Made by a program: the position numbers and the translations under genes. The notes beneath the pieces are model-generated. The model saw only the letters and a program-made list of their open reading frames with translations, ran no database searches and was not told where the DNA came from. Source: Polymorphobacter multimanifer (GTDB lineage Bacteria > Pseudomonadota > Alphaproteobacteria > Sphingomonadales > Sphingomonadaceae). From it: 64,000 nt of DNA. The stretch covers positions 100,793 to 164,792 of the forward strand of contig NZ_JACIIV010000006.1 in the NCBI RefSeq assembly GCF_014205635.1, in the 5' to 3' direction. Each line of letters starts with the position of its first letter. Positions within the stretch are counted from its first letter, which is position 1. Of this stretch, positions 1-8,016 are shown one piece after another.

Positions 1-3
1 GCA

Positions 4-1560
4 ATGCTGTTCAACTCGCTCCAGTTCTTGCTGCTGTTCCTGCCGGTGACGCTGGCGGGGTTCTACCTGCTGCTCCACTTCGGCAAGCGGGACTGGATCT
101 ATGCCTGGCTGGTGGGCGCCAGCCTGATTTTCTATGCGGTGTGGAACCCGCCCTATGTGGCGCTGCTGGTGCTTTCGATGGTGGGCAACCATGCGCTCGC
201 CAGGCAGATCGAGCGACTGCGGCCGGTTCGGCCGTCGGCGGCGAGTGCGGCGCTGTATCTTGGCGTCGCGGTGAATGTGGGGCTGTTGATCTACTACAAA
301 TACGCCAACTTCTTCCTCGACATCACCAACAGCGTCGCCGACACCGACTGGACGCTGCACAAGATCATCCTGCCGCTGGCGATCTCCTTCTACACGCTGC
401 AGCAGGTGGCGTTTCTCGTCGATGTCGCGCGCGGCGATGTGAAGACGACGAGCCTGGCGCGCTATGCGACCTTCGTCATCTTCTTCCCGCAGCTCATCGC
501 CGGGCCGATCGTGCATTACCGCGAGATGATGCCGCAGTTCTTCGGACGGGCGGCGGGGCGCTTTGCCAGCGCCAACATCATGGTGGGGCTGGTGATCTTC
601 GCGATCGGGCTGTTCAAGAAGACGGTGATTGCCGACACGGCGGCCGGCTTCTCCACACCGATCTTCACCGCGGCGCGGATCGGCGCTGACATCGGGCTCG
701 TCGATGGCTGGACGGCGGTGTTCTGCTACACCATCCAGCTCTATTTCGATTTTTCGGGCTATTCCGACATGGCGGTGGGGCTGGCGCGGATGTTCGGCAT
801 CATCCTGCCGATGAACTTCCACTCGCCGCTGCGCGCCGGGTCGATCATCGACTATTGGCGGCGCTGGCACATGACGCTGCAGCGCTTCATCGTGGCGTAT
901 ATCTTCCAGCCGATCGTGCTGCCGCTCGCCCGGCTGGCGGCGCAGTGGGGGCTGGGCAAGTGGCAGGGCTTTGCGCTCGCCACGGTGCTGCCGACGATGC
1001 TCTCCTTCATCATCAGCGGGCTCTGGCACGGGGCGGCCTGGACCTTCGTGCTGTGGGGGATGATGCACGGCGTGTATGTGGCGGTGAACGAATTCTGGCG
1101 GCAGTATCGGCGCAAGGCACGACGCAAGGCGCCGCCGGGGCGTGGTGACGTGGTGCTTTATTATGTGATCACGCTGCTTGCGGTGCTGTTTGCCAATGTG
1201 ATGTTCCGCGCCGAGGGCGTGGGCTCCGCGCTTGCGGTGTGGGGCGGGATGCTGCGGCTCGACCAGCTGGCGAGCCTTGGCGATTTCGTGCCGATGTCGC
1301 TGGCGGAGGTGTTTTCGAAGCCGCTGGTGCTGATCGTGATCGGCATGGCGCTCATCGCCTTCTTCCCCAACACCCAGCAGTTGATGACGCGGTATCGGCC
1401 GGTGCTGGAATGGGATGTGTGGAAGCGCGTGGCGCCGCCGGTGATCAGCCTGACGTGGCGGCCGACGCTCGTGTGGGCGGTCGCGACCGGGCTTGTGCTG
1501 ATGCTGGGGACGGTGTTCATCCTGCGCGGCCAGTCCGAATTCATCTATTTCAACTTCTGA
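4..1560 (+). CDS. MBOAT family O-acyltransferase (AlgI-like)
   Basis: A 518-residue polytopic inner-membrane protein of the MBOAT family. Such proteins take an acyl group, usually acetyl, from the cytoplasm and pass it to a periplasmic or polysaccharide acceptor. The start MLFNSLQFLLLFLPV is the usual AlgI-type N-terminus. The sequence shows about ten hydrophobic segments, the WRRWH motif (His289) and the SGLWHG motif (His342), the two histidines expected of the family. The length fits AlgI homologues of about 470-520 residues. The gene is complete, though any promoter lies outside the window. Two extracytoplasmic SGNH-type genes follow closely, as in alginate or cellulose O-acetylation operons. 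The polymer modified cannot be told from the sequence. Confidence 0.93.
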   Translation: MLFNSLQFLLLFLPVTLAGFYLLLHFGKRDWIYAWLVGASLIFYAVWNPPYVALLVLSMVGNHALARQIERLRPVRPSAASAALYLGVAVNVGLLIYYKYANFFLDITNSVADTDWTLHKIILPLAISFYTLQQVAFLVDVARGDVKTTSLARYATFVIFFPQLIAGPIVHYREMMPQFFGRAAGRFASANIMVGLVIFAIGLFKKTVIADTAAGFSTPIFTAARIGADIGLVDGWTAVFCYTIQLYFDFSGYSDMAVGLARMFGIILPMNFHSPLRAGSIIDYWRRWHMTLQRFIVAYIFQPIVLPLARLAAQWGLGKWQGFALATVLPTMLSFIISGLWHGAAWTFVLWGMMHGVYVAVNEFWRQYRRKARRKAPPGRGDVVLYYVITLLAVLFANVMFRAEGVGSALAVWGGMLRLDQLASLGDFVPMSLAEVFSKPLVLIVIGMALIAFFPNTQQLMTRYRPVLEWDVWKRVAPPVISLTWRPTLVWAVATGLVLMLGTVFILRGQSEFIYFNF

Positions 1561-1572
1561 CGGGATGTTTGC

Positions 1573-2601
1573 TTGAGCCGGCCGATGCGTCTTGCCCCCT
1601 TTGTCCTGGTGATGCTGGCCAGCATCCTGGCCGGCTATGCGGCGCTGGCGGCGTTTCCGCACGATCCGTACATCCGCTACCAATCGTTCAAGGGAACGAT
1701 CTTCGGGCGGCTGACGTGGATCTATGATCGTATCCACCATGATGTGGCTCCGATCGATGTGGTGGTGCTCGGCTCGTCGCGCAGCGGGGCGGCGGTGGTG
1801 CCGCCGCTGCTGGAAGAGGCGCTGGCGGCGCGCTGCGGCCGGCCGATCAAGGTGGCCAATTTCGCGCTGCCGGCCTCGGGCATGGACATCAGGCTGACGC
1901 TGCTCGACGAGCTGCTGGAGACCAAGCGGCCGCGGCTGGTGGTGTTCGACACGGTGGAGCGGCTGCCGCGCGACGGGCACCAGGCCTTTGCCGACCTGGC
2001 GCGAACCTCGGAAGTGCTGGGCAGCCCGTTGCTGATCAATCGCAACCTGCCGTCCAACCTGATCCGCCTGCCGGTGCGGCAGGTGCAGCTGGCGGCCGCC
2101 ACGCTGGCGCCGACGGCGTTTGGCTACACCGGCAGCTTCATCCCCGAAAATTATGCCGGCACGACGATCCGGATCGAGCCCGCCGATATTCTGGACAACT
2201 ACCGACTGCCGCGGGCCGACATGACACCGCAGGAGCATGCAGCGCTGCTCGACGCGGACTCGGCACGGCGGCTGGCCGGGCTGACGCCGCCGCTGTTCGG
2301 CGGCAGCATCGCCCCGCTCGAATTCGGGGTGTCACGCCATTATGTGCGTGCGGTGCATGACCGGGCGCGAGCCTCGGGGGCGCGCTTCGCCATCCTGTTC
2401 TTCCCCTTCTACAAGGGCCCTGCGGCGCCGCTCGACCGCGATTGGCTCGAGGGCGTGGCGCCGGTCTGGTCCGTGCCCGGGGTTTCGGGGGATCCGGCGA
2501 ATTATATCGACACGGCGCATCTGGGGCGCAAGCCGCAGGCGCAGGTGCAGGCGTGGCTGGCGGACCGGATTGCCGGGGAGCTGGGCTGCAAGGCTGGTTG
2601 A
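1573..2601 (+). CDS. SGNH-like extracytoplasmic protein, probable O-acetylation partner
   Basis: A 342-residue protein with one N-terminal signal or anchor segment (residues about 5-27). A hydrolase-like core follows: VVVLGSSRSG resembles block I of SGNH enzymes, an Asn lies in ANFALPASG, and a C-terminal DTAH supplies the Asp/His pair. It starts at TTG 1573, 12 bases after the MBOAT stop; ATG 1585 is the alternative. By analogy with AlgJ/AlgX, its place next to an MBOAT gene suggests that it passes acetyl groups to a polysaccharide in the periplasm. It could instead be an esterase. The family is recognised only by motif layout, so function is inferred from context. Confidence 0.7.
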   Translation: MSRPMRLAPFVLVMLASILAGYAALAAFPHDPYIRYQSFKGTIFGRLTWIYDRIHHDVAPIDVVVLGSSRSGAAVVPPLLEEALAARCGRPIKVANFALPASGMDIRLTLLDELLETKRPRLVVFDTVERLPRDGHQAFADLARTSEVLGSPLLINRNLPSNLIRLPVRQVQLAAATLAPTAFGYTGSFIPENYAGTTIRIEPADILDNYRLPRADMTPQEHAALLDADSARRLAGLTPPLFGGSIAPLEFGVSRHYVRAVHDRARASGARFAILFFPFYKGPAAPLDRDWLEGVAPVWSVPGVSGDPANYIDTAHLGRKPQAQVQAWLADRIAGELGCKAG

Positions 2602-3500
2602 TGCGGGCGGTGCGGCGCATCCTGCTCGTGCTGCTGGCAATGCTGGTGGTGGCGGCGATCGGGCTTGCGGCGCTGGCCGCGACGACGCCGGGGGGCATGC
2701 AGCAGGCGATGCGCGACGTCCGCCGTGGGGTGCGCGAGACGCTGGGGCTGCCGAAATTCTGGTATGATGTGCGCAAGGTGGCGAAGGCGAGCGGGGCCGC
2801 GGTGGCGTGCCCCGACCCGGCGGTGACGCTGACGATCGTGACGGGGGGACAGTCCAATTCCGGCAATTCGGTGGAGGGGCGCACCGCCTCCGACCCGGGG
2901 GAGCAGCTGTTCGTGTTCGACGCCGGCAAATGCTTTGTGGCGGCGGACCCGATGGCCGGTGCTTCGGGCAAGCGCGGCAGCCTGTGGCCCGACCTTGGCC
3001 GGCGGCTGCATGCGGCCACCGGGCGGCCGGTGCTGTTCATCAACGGCGGCATCGGCGGCTTCCAGGTGGCGGACTGGCTCGACCGGCGCTCGGGCTATTG
3101 GGACAATCTGGCGGGGCGGGTTGCGGCGGCGCGGCAGCTCGGGTTCGAGCCGGGCTGGATCTTGTGGCACCAGGGCGAGACCGATGCTTCCACCGGGATT
3201 TCGCCCGAACGCTTCGAGCGCGAGCTGGGGCAGCTGACGCGCGACCTGCTTGCGGCCGCACCGCGGGCGAAGCTCTACCTGTTCCAGACGACGCTGTGCT
3301 CGAGCCCGCGCAACCTGGCCGGGGTGCCGCCGCTGCGTGCCGTGCAACAGGCGATTGCCGATGCGAACCCGCGGATCGTGGCGGGGCTGAACACCGATAC
3401 CCTCGATGGGCGCTACCGCTGGGATGGCTGCCATTTCAACGCCGCCGGGCGCGATGCGATCAATGCCGAAGTGGCGCGGGATCTGCTGGCGGCGGGGTAG
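2601..3500 (+). CDS. Sialate O-acetylesterase-like (SASA/SGNH) protein
   Basis: A 299-residue protein. Its ATG overlaps the previous stop by one base (TGATG), so the two are translationally coupled. Residues 1-27 form a signal or anchor segment. GGQSNSGNS places the nucleophile at Ser85. WHQGETDAS at residues 189-197 is the second signature of the SASA family, and DGCHFN near the C-terminus gives the catalytic Asp/His. These signatures fit a carbohydrate O-acetylesterase acting outside the cytoplasm. Together with the two genes upstream it would let the cell add and trim acetyl groups on one polymer. The substrate is unknown. Confidence 0.82.
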   Translation: MRAVRRILLVLLAMLVVAAIGLAALAATTPGGMQQAMRDVRRGVRETLGLPKFWYDVRKVAKASGAAVACPDPAVTLTIVTGGQSNSGNSVEGRTASDPGEQLFVFDAGKCFVAADPMAGASGKRGSLWPDLGRRLHAATGRPVLFINGGIGGFQVADWLDRRSGYWDNLAGRVAAARQLGFEPGWILWHQGETDASTGISPERFERELGQLTRDLLAAAPRAKLYLFQTTLCSSPRNLAGVPPLRAVQQAIADANPRIVAGLNTDTLDGRYRWDGCHFNAAGRDAINAEVARDLLAAG

Positions 3501-3515
3501 AGGTGAAGCACAAGG

Positions 3516-3640
3516 GCCTCCGGCGGCTGGGGCCTCAGGCCCCAGACCCCGTTTTGGGGCCTGCGCCCGCATTGATGCTGCCGGACCTGGCGATGACCAG
3601 CAATTGGGGTCTGGGGCCCGAGGCCCCAGCCGCCGGAGGC
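3516..3640. repeat. Long inverted repeat with nested hairpins between convergent genes
   Basis: Two 35-base arms, 3516-3550 and 3606-3640, are reverse complements with a single mismatch. They are separated by 55 bases and lie between the convergent SASA and AMP nucleosidase genes. Each arm also contains its own small palindrome: GGGGCCT/AGGCCCC at 3529-3543, and GGGGCC/GGCCCC in the other arm. It could act as a bidirectional terminator, but there is no T-tract. The nested design resembles REP/BIME-type or miniature mobile elements. Confidence 0.85.
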
Positions 3641-3646
3641 CTCACT

Positions 3647-5134
3647 TTACCGGAACGGCGGCTCGTCGAAGGCGCGGAGTTTGCGGGAGTGGAGTTCGGG
3701 GCCTTCCTGCATCAGGAGGCGCACGGCTTCGATGCCGATGTGGAGGTGTTCGGAGATGGCGCCTTCGTAGAAGCGGTTGGCCTGGCCGGGGAGCTTGATC
3801 TCGCCGTGGAGGGGCTTGTCGGAGACGCAGAGGAGGGTGCCGTAGGGGACGCGGAAGCGATAGCCCTGGGCAGCAATGGTGGCGCTTTCCATGTCCACGG
3901 CGACGGCGCGGGACTGGTTGAAGCGGAGTGCGGAGCGGCTGAAGCGCAGCTCCCAGTTGCGATCGTCGGTGGTGACGACGGTGCCGGTGCGCAGGCGCGG
4001 CTTGAGGGCGCCGCCTTCGGCGCCGGTGACGGATTCGGCGGCGGTCTGCAGCGCTTTCTGGACTTCGGAGAGGGCGGGAATGGGGATTTCCGGCGGCAGC
4101 ACGTCATCGAGGACATGATCATCGCGGAGATAGGCGTGGGCGAGGACATAATCGCCGATGCGCTGCGAGGGGCGCAGGCCGCCGCAATGGCCGATCATCA
4201 GCCAGGCTTCGGGGCGGAGCACGGCAAGGTGATCGCAGATCGTCTTGGCGTTGGCGGGGCCGACGCCGATGTTGACGAGGGTAATGCCGTTGCCGTTCGG
4301 GCCGATGAGGTGCCAGGCGGGCATCTGGAAGCGGCGCCAGGCGGAATCGCTGGCGGCGAGCTCCTCGGCGCTGCTGGCGGCGAGGATATCATGGCCTCCG
4401 GGGGCGGCGAGGCGCGAATAGGTGCCATTGGCGAGCTCGCCGCCGGCCCAGCGCACGAACTCGTCGACATAGCGGTGATAGTTGGTGAGCAGGATGTAGC
4501 GCTGGAAATCTTCGGGCGCGGTGCCGGTATAGTGCTTGAGGCGGGCGAGGCTGAAATCGGTGCGCGGGCCATCGAAGAGCGCGAGCGGGCTGGCATCGGA
4601 GAGGCGGGGATCCCATAGCCCGTCTGCCAGCTCGTCGCCGATCTGGGCGAGATCGGTGGTGGGGAAGAAGCGGGCGAGCGCTGTCGCGGCGACGGTATCG
4701 AGCTTGAGATCGGCGCCGTCGAGGACATAGGGATAGGGGATTTCGACGGTGGAGCGGCCGGTTTCGACGTCGATGTCGTAATCGGCCATCAGCAGGCTGA
4801 GCTGCTCGATGAGGTAATCGCGGAACATCGCCGGGCGGGTGATGGTGCTGGCGTAGAGGCCGGGGCGGTTGATGCGGGCGAAGGCGCGCACCGGGCGGGG
4901 CTGCGCCGGCCTGGCGCCGTCGGCGCCGCGGGTGCTGATGCGCAGCTCGGGATAGGCCCAGTCGCCGCGCACGCGGGCGGCGGGATCGGGCGGGGTGCCG
5001 GTCTCGATGAAGTCGGCCAGGGCGGCGCGCAGGGCGGCGGTGGCGGCGGCGTGGATCGCCACGAGTTGATCGACAAGGCGCTCCGGGGTGAGTGTTTCCG
5101 GGGTGGGGGCGGGTTCTGGGGTTTGGTCCGACAT
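3647..5134 (-). CDS. amn: AMP nucleosidase
   Basis: A 495-residue cytoplasmic enzyme that hydrolyses AMP to adenine and ribose 5-phosphate. The N-terminal AMP-nucleosidase domain (residues about 30-200) is followed by a PNP/UDP-phosphorylase-type domain that includes MIGHCGGLR, VDMESATIAAQG and CVSDKPLHGE. The E. coli enzyme is similar in length (484). The start is taken as ATG 5134 (MSDQTPEP). The reading frame stays open upstream to 5317, but that part overlaps the promoter region of the divergent acyl-CoA dehydrogenase gene and has no family similarity. The gap to that gene is 61 bases. Confidence 0.93.
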   Translation of the reverse strand: MSDQTPEPAPTPETLTPERLVDQLVAIHAAATAALRAALADFIETGTPPDPAARVRGDWAYPELRISTRGADGARPAQPRPVRAFARINRPGLYASTITRPAMFRDYLIEQLSLLMADYDIDVETGRSTVEIPYPYVLDGADLKLDTVAATALARFFPTTDLAQIGDELADGLWDPRLSDASPLALFDGPRTDFSLARLKHYTGTAPEDFQRYILLTNYHRYVDEFVRWAGGELANGTYSRLAAPGGHDILAASSAEELAASDSAWRRFQMPAWHLIGPNGNGITLVNIGVGPANAKTICDHLAVLRPEAWLMIGHCGGLRPSQRIGDYVLAHAYLRDDHVLDDVLPPEIPIPALSEVQKALQTAAESVTGAEGGALKPRLRTGTVVTTDDRNWELRFSRSALRFNQSRAVAVDMESATIAAQGYRFRVPYGTLLCVSDKPLHGEIKLPGQANRFYEGAISEHLHIGIEAVRLLMQEGPELHSRKLRAFDEPPFR

Positions 5135-5195
5135 GCCGCAGCCCTTTGCCTTATCCGGGCGCGATAGGCTAGGGCAGCGGTTCAGGAGAGCTCCG

Positions 5196-6341
5196 ATGCA
5201 ATTTGCCCTTACCGAAGACCAGCTGGCGATCCAGGAGGTGGCGCGGCGCTTCACGGCGGACGCGATCACGCCGCATGCGGCCGAATGGGACGAGAAGCAT
5301 CTGTTTCCGCTGGACACGATCCGGGCGGCGGCGGGGCTCGGCTTCGGGTCGATCTATGTGCGCGAATCGAGCGGCGGCATCGGGCTGGGGCGGCTGGAGG
5401 CGGCGCTGATCATGGAGGCGATGGCCTATGGCTGCGCCAGCACCTCGGCTTTCATCTCGATCCACAACATGGCGGCGTGGATGATCGACTGTTTCGGTGA
5501 TGCAGCGCTTCGGGCGAAGTATTTGCCATCGCTGGTGACGATGGAGACGATCAGCAGCTATTGCCTGACCGAGCCGGGATCGGGATCGGATGCGGCGGCA
5601 CTTCGCACGCGGGCGGTGCGCGAGGGCGATGCGTATGTGGTGACCGGCAGCAAGGCGTTCATTTCGGGGGCCGGGGTGAATGATCTTTATGTGACGATGG
5701 TGCGCACCGGCGAGGATGGGCCACGCGGCATTTCGGCGCTGGTGATCGAGAAGGACATGGCCGGGGTTTCGTTCGGGGCGCCCGAGCGCAAGCTGGGGTG
5801 GCATTCGCAACCGACCGCACAGGTGAACTTCGATGGCGTGCGAGTGCCGGTGACCAATCGGATCGGGGATGAGGGGCAGGGCTTTGCGATTGCGATGGCG
5901 GGGCTCGACGGCGGTCGGCTGAACATCGGGGCCTGCTCGCTGGGCGGCGGGCAGCGCGCTCTCGACGAGGCGATTGCCTATACGCGTGGGCGGCAGCAGT
6001 TCGGCAAGGCGATTGCCGATTTCCAGGCGACGCAGTTCAAGCTGGCCGACATGGCGACCGAGCTGGAGGCAGCGCGCGCGCTTCTCTACATGGCGGCCGA
6101 GAAGGTGAGCAGCGGGGCGCCCGACAAGACGCGCTTTGCCGCGATGGCGAAGCGGCTGGCGACCGATACGGGGATGAGCGTGGCCGACCGGGCGCTGCAG
6201 CTGCACGGTGGCTATGGCTATCTGATGGATTATCCGGTGGAGCGCATCTTCCGTGATTTGCGGGTGCACCAGATTCTGGAAGGCACGAATGAAATCATGC
6301 GCGTGATCACGGCGCGGGAATTGCTTCGCGGCGCCAATTGA
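5196..6341 (+). CDS. Acyl-CoA dehydrogenase, isobutyryl-CoA type
   Basis: A 381-residue FAD enzyme. It starts at ATG 5196 behind the ribosome site CAGGAGAG (5183-5190). All three acyl-CoA dehydrogenase domains are present. CLTEPGSGSDA is the FAD/substrate signature, RQQFGKAIADFQ lies in the C-terminal domain, and LHGGYGYLMDYPVERIFRD then leads to ILEGTNEIMR, which carries the catalytic Glu. The SIHNMAAWMID stretch and the LMDYPVE tail are typical of isobutyryl-CoA dehydrogenases of valine breakdown, but chain specificity cannot be proved by eye. The rest of the valine pathway is not nearby. Divergent from amn. Confidence 0.9.
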   Translation: MQFALTEDQLAIQEVARRFTADAITPHAAEWDEKHLFPLDTIRAAAGLGFGSIYVRESSGGIGLGRLEAALIMEAMAYGCASTSAFISIHNMAAWMIDCFGDAALRAKYLPSLVTMETISSYCLTEPGSGSDAAALRTRAVREGDAYVVTGSKAFISGAGVNDLYVTMVRTGEDGPRGISALVIEKDMAGVSFGAPERKLGWHSQPTAQVNFDGVRVPVTNRIGDEGQGFAIAMAGLDGGRLNIGACSLGGGQRALDEAIAYTRGRQQFGKAIADFQATQFKLADMATELEAARALLYMAAEKVSSGAPDKTRFAAMAKRLATDTGMSVADRALQLHGGYGYLMDYPVERIFRDLRVHQILEGTNEIMRVITARELLRGAN

Positions 6342-6434
6342 ACGGACGTTTTGCACTTTCATGCAATGCGGGCCGTTGCCGTAAACTGTTGCCAACGATA
6401 ATTTCTTGCTTCGAAGTTCTTTCGAACATGGGGC

Positions 6435-6986
6435 ATGATCATGGCAGGCAATTTCAAGGCATGCGTGCTCGGCGCAGCAATGGCGTTGGTGACCCCCGTT
6501 TCCGCGATGGCCGTGGAGCCGATCTTCTACAACACCGATGAAGGTGGCGGCGAAGGCGATGGATCGCTCGAATTTCTGAATGCCTCGACGTTCCGGATCA
6601 TCGGCTCGGACAACGGAGCCGCCAGCTATGCGACCTATGAATTCGTCGCGTTGACCGACTTTTCGATTTCGACGGTGTTCCGTTACGGCAGCGTCGACAG
6701 TGGCGGGCCGGCGTTCGACCCGGCGGGTTACTTCATCAACGATCAGCGGACCCAGCTTTCGGACAATGATGGCCCGCGCGGCGTGTTCCAGGTCGGGACC
6801 GTCGATTTCTCGGTGCTCGCCGGGGATGGCTACGGCTTTTATGTCTACAGCTCGGACGGACTGTTGGGGCGCGGAAAATTGACGGTGGGGGCGTTGCCCG
6901 AGCCGGGCAGCTGGGCGCTGATGATTGCCGGCTTCGGGCTGGTGGGCGCGTCGATGCGCCGCCGGCGGGCAGTGACCGCCGCCTGA
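6435..6986 (+). CDS. PEPxxWA-CTERM sorting-domain protein
   Basis: A 183-residue exported protein. The N-terminal signal peptide ends near SAMA (residue 26). The central domain is unrecognised, beta-rich and poor in cysteine. The C-terminus is a textbook sorting tail: PEPGSWALMIAGFGLVGAS followed by MRRRR. Proteins with this tail are processed by an exosortase/archaeosortase-like enzyme and go to the surface or extracellular matrix. No exosortase lies in this window. ATG 6435 or ATG 6441 could be the start. It is monocistronic, with about 93 bases of A/T-richer leader after the acyl-CoA dehydrogenase gene. Confidence 0.85.
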   Translation: MIMAGNFKACVLGAAMALVTPVSAMAVEPIFYNTDEGGGEGDGSLEFLNASTFRIIGSDNGAASYATYEFVALTDFSISTVFRYGSVDSGGPAFDPAGYFINDQRTQLSDNDGPRGVFQVGTVDFSVLAGDGYGFYVYSSDGLLGRGKLTVGALPEPGSWALMIAGFGLVGASMRRRRAVTAA

Positions 6987-7030
6987 GTGCGGCGGTTGCG
7001 CCGGCGGGGCCGAGCGGGCATCAACGGGGG

Positions 7031-7402
7031 ATGAAACCCTCGGTCCTGCCGGCAATCGCCGCTTTCAATGCCATTCTCTGCCTGACGGTGGGGACGTTTG
7101 CAGCGCATGGCATCAAGGATGTGCAGGCGCGCGAGTGGATCATGACCGGGGTCATCTTCCAGTTGCCGCATGTGGCGGCGGTGTTCGCGCTGCTGGCGTG
7201 GCAGGACAATCTGCTGGTGCGGCGATGCGCCTGGGGGCTGGCGCTGGGCAGCCTGATCTTCGCCGGCAATCTCTATGCGCTTGCTCTTGGGGCACCGCGC
7301 TGGATTGCGGCGTTTGCGCCGATCGGGGGTACGCTGATGATGTTCAGCTGGTTCGGCGTGGTGCTGGCGGCGTTCATGGGGCACCGGCTGCCCAAGGAAT
7401 GA
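7031..7402 (+). CDS. DUF423 (YgdD-type) small membrane protein
   Basis: A 123-residue integral membrane protein with four predicted helices. GTFAAHGI at residues 21-28 corresponds to the family's G-x-F-G-A-H-G signature, and the last helix is MMFSWFGVVLAAFMG. The function of DUF423 is not established. It ends next to a perfect terminator hairpin shared with the convergent RidA gene. Confidence 0.85.
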   Translation: MKPSVLPAIAAFNAILCLTVGTFAAHGIKDVQAREWIMTGVIFQLPHVAAVFALLAWQDNLLVRRCAWGLALGSLIFAGNLYALALGAPRWIAAFAPIGGTLMMFSWFGVVLAAFMGHRLPKE

Positions 7403-7404
7403 GT

Positions 7405-7434
7405 GTTGCCGGGGGCGTTGTATCCCCCGGCAAC
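7405..7434. terminator. Bidirectional hairpin terminator
   Basis: GTTGCCGGGGG (7405-7415) pairs perfectly with CCCCCGGCAAC (7424-7434) around an 8-base loop. It sits between the stops of the convergent DUF423 and RidA genes. The T-tract is weak on both sides. Confidence 0.75.
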
Positions 7435-7441
7435 GCGCGGC

Positions 7442-7927
7442 TTATTTTGCGGCGATGACGGTGAGCTCTACAAGGAACTGCGGAGCGGCAAGGGCTGTGA
7501 CCTGCATCGTGGTGCGGGTGACGGTGGTGGGGTTTTCGGACGTGCCGAAGAACTCGGCGAAGCCGGCGTTGAAGCCTGCGAAATCCATCTTGCCGTCCAT
7601 GCCCGGGGCGGCGACGAGAAAGGCATCCATGCGGACGATATCTGCCATCTTGTAGCCCTGGGCTTCGAGCAGGCCCTTGATCTTGTTGAGCGTGCTGACG
7701 GTCTGGGCCTTGGTGTCCCCATAGTCGCTGCCGCCCTGGGTGGCGGGGGAGGCGAGGTTGCCCGACAGGTACAGGGTTTCTGCGCTTGCCTTGACCTTGG
7801 CACCGGAGAGGATGCGGCCGCCGGCGGTGCCGATCTTCTCGACATTTTGGGCGGAAGCGGCGGCGGGAAGTGCGGCGAGGCCGAGTGCGGCGCCGTAAGC
7901 AAGCAGGCCGATGGCGAATTTGTTCAT
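7442..7927 (-). CDS. RidA/YjgF family protein with signal peptide
   Basis: A 161-residue protein starting at ATG 7927 after GAGAGGGG. Residues 1-26 (MNKFAIGLLAYG to ASAQ) are a Sec signal peptide, so unlike classical RidA this one is periplasmic. The Rid fold follows: LYLSGNLA, then AQTVSTLNKIKGLLEAQG, then FAEFFGTSENPTTVTRT and VELTVIA. The Arg of RTTMQV is where RidA enamine/imine deaminases carry their key arginine. It lies downstream of a TonB receptor on the same strand, but a hairpin separates them. The substrate is unknown. Confidence 0.86.
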   Translation of the reverse strand: MNKFAIGLLAYGAALGLAALPAAASAQNVEKIGTAGGRILSGAKVKASAETLYLSGNLASPATQGGSDYGDTKAQTVSTLNKIKGLLEAQGYKMADIVRMDAFLVAAPGMDGKMDFAGFNAGFAEFFGTSENPTTVTRTTMQVTALAAPQFLVELTVIAAK

Positions 7928-7955
7928 GGATGGTCCCCTCTCTTGTGGTGAAAAC

Positions 7956-7986
7956 AAGTCGGGCGGCAGGATAGCCCTGCCGCCCG
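7956..7986 (-). terminator. Hairpin downstream of the TonB receptor gene
   Basis: CGGGCGGCAGG (7960-7970) pairs perfectly with CCTGCCGCCCG (7976-7986) around a 5-base loop. On the minus strand the stem is followed by ACTTGTTTTC, moderately T-rich. It would end transcription of the receptor gene before the RidA gene, or attenuate it. Confidence 0.65.
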
Positions 7987-8016
7987 GTTGTGCAAGCCGT
8001 GTTGCGGGCGAAGGGC

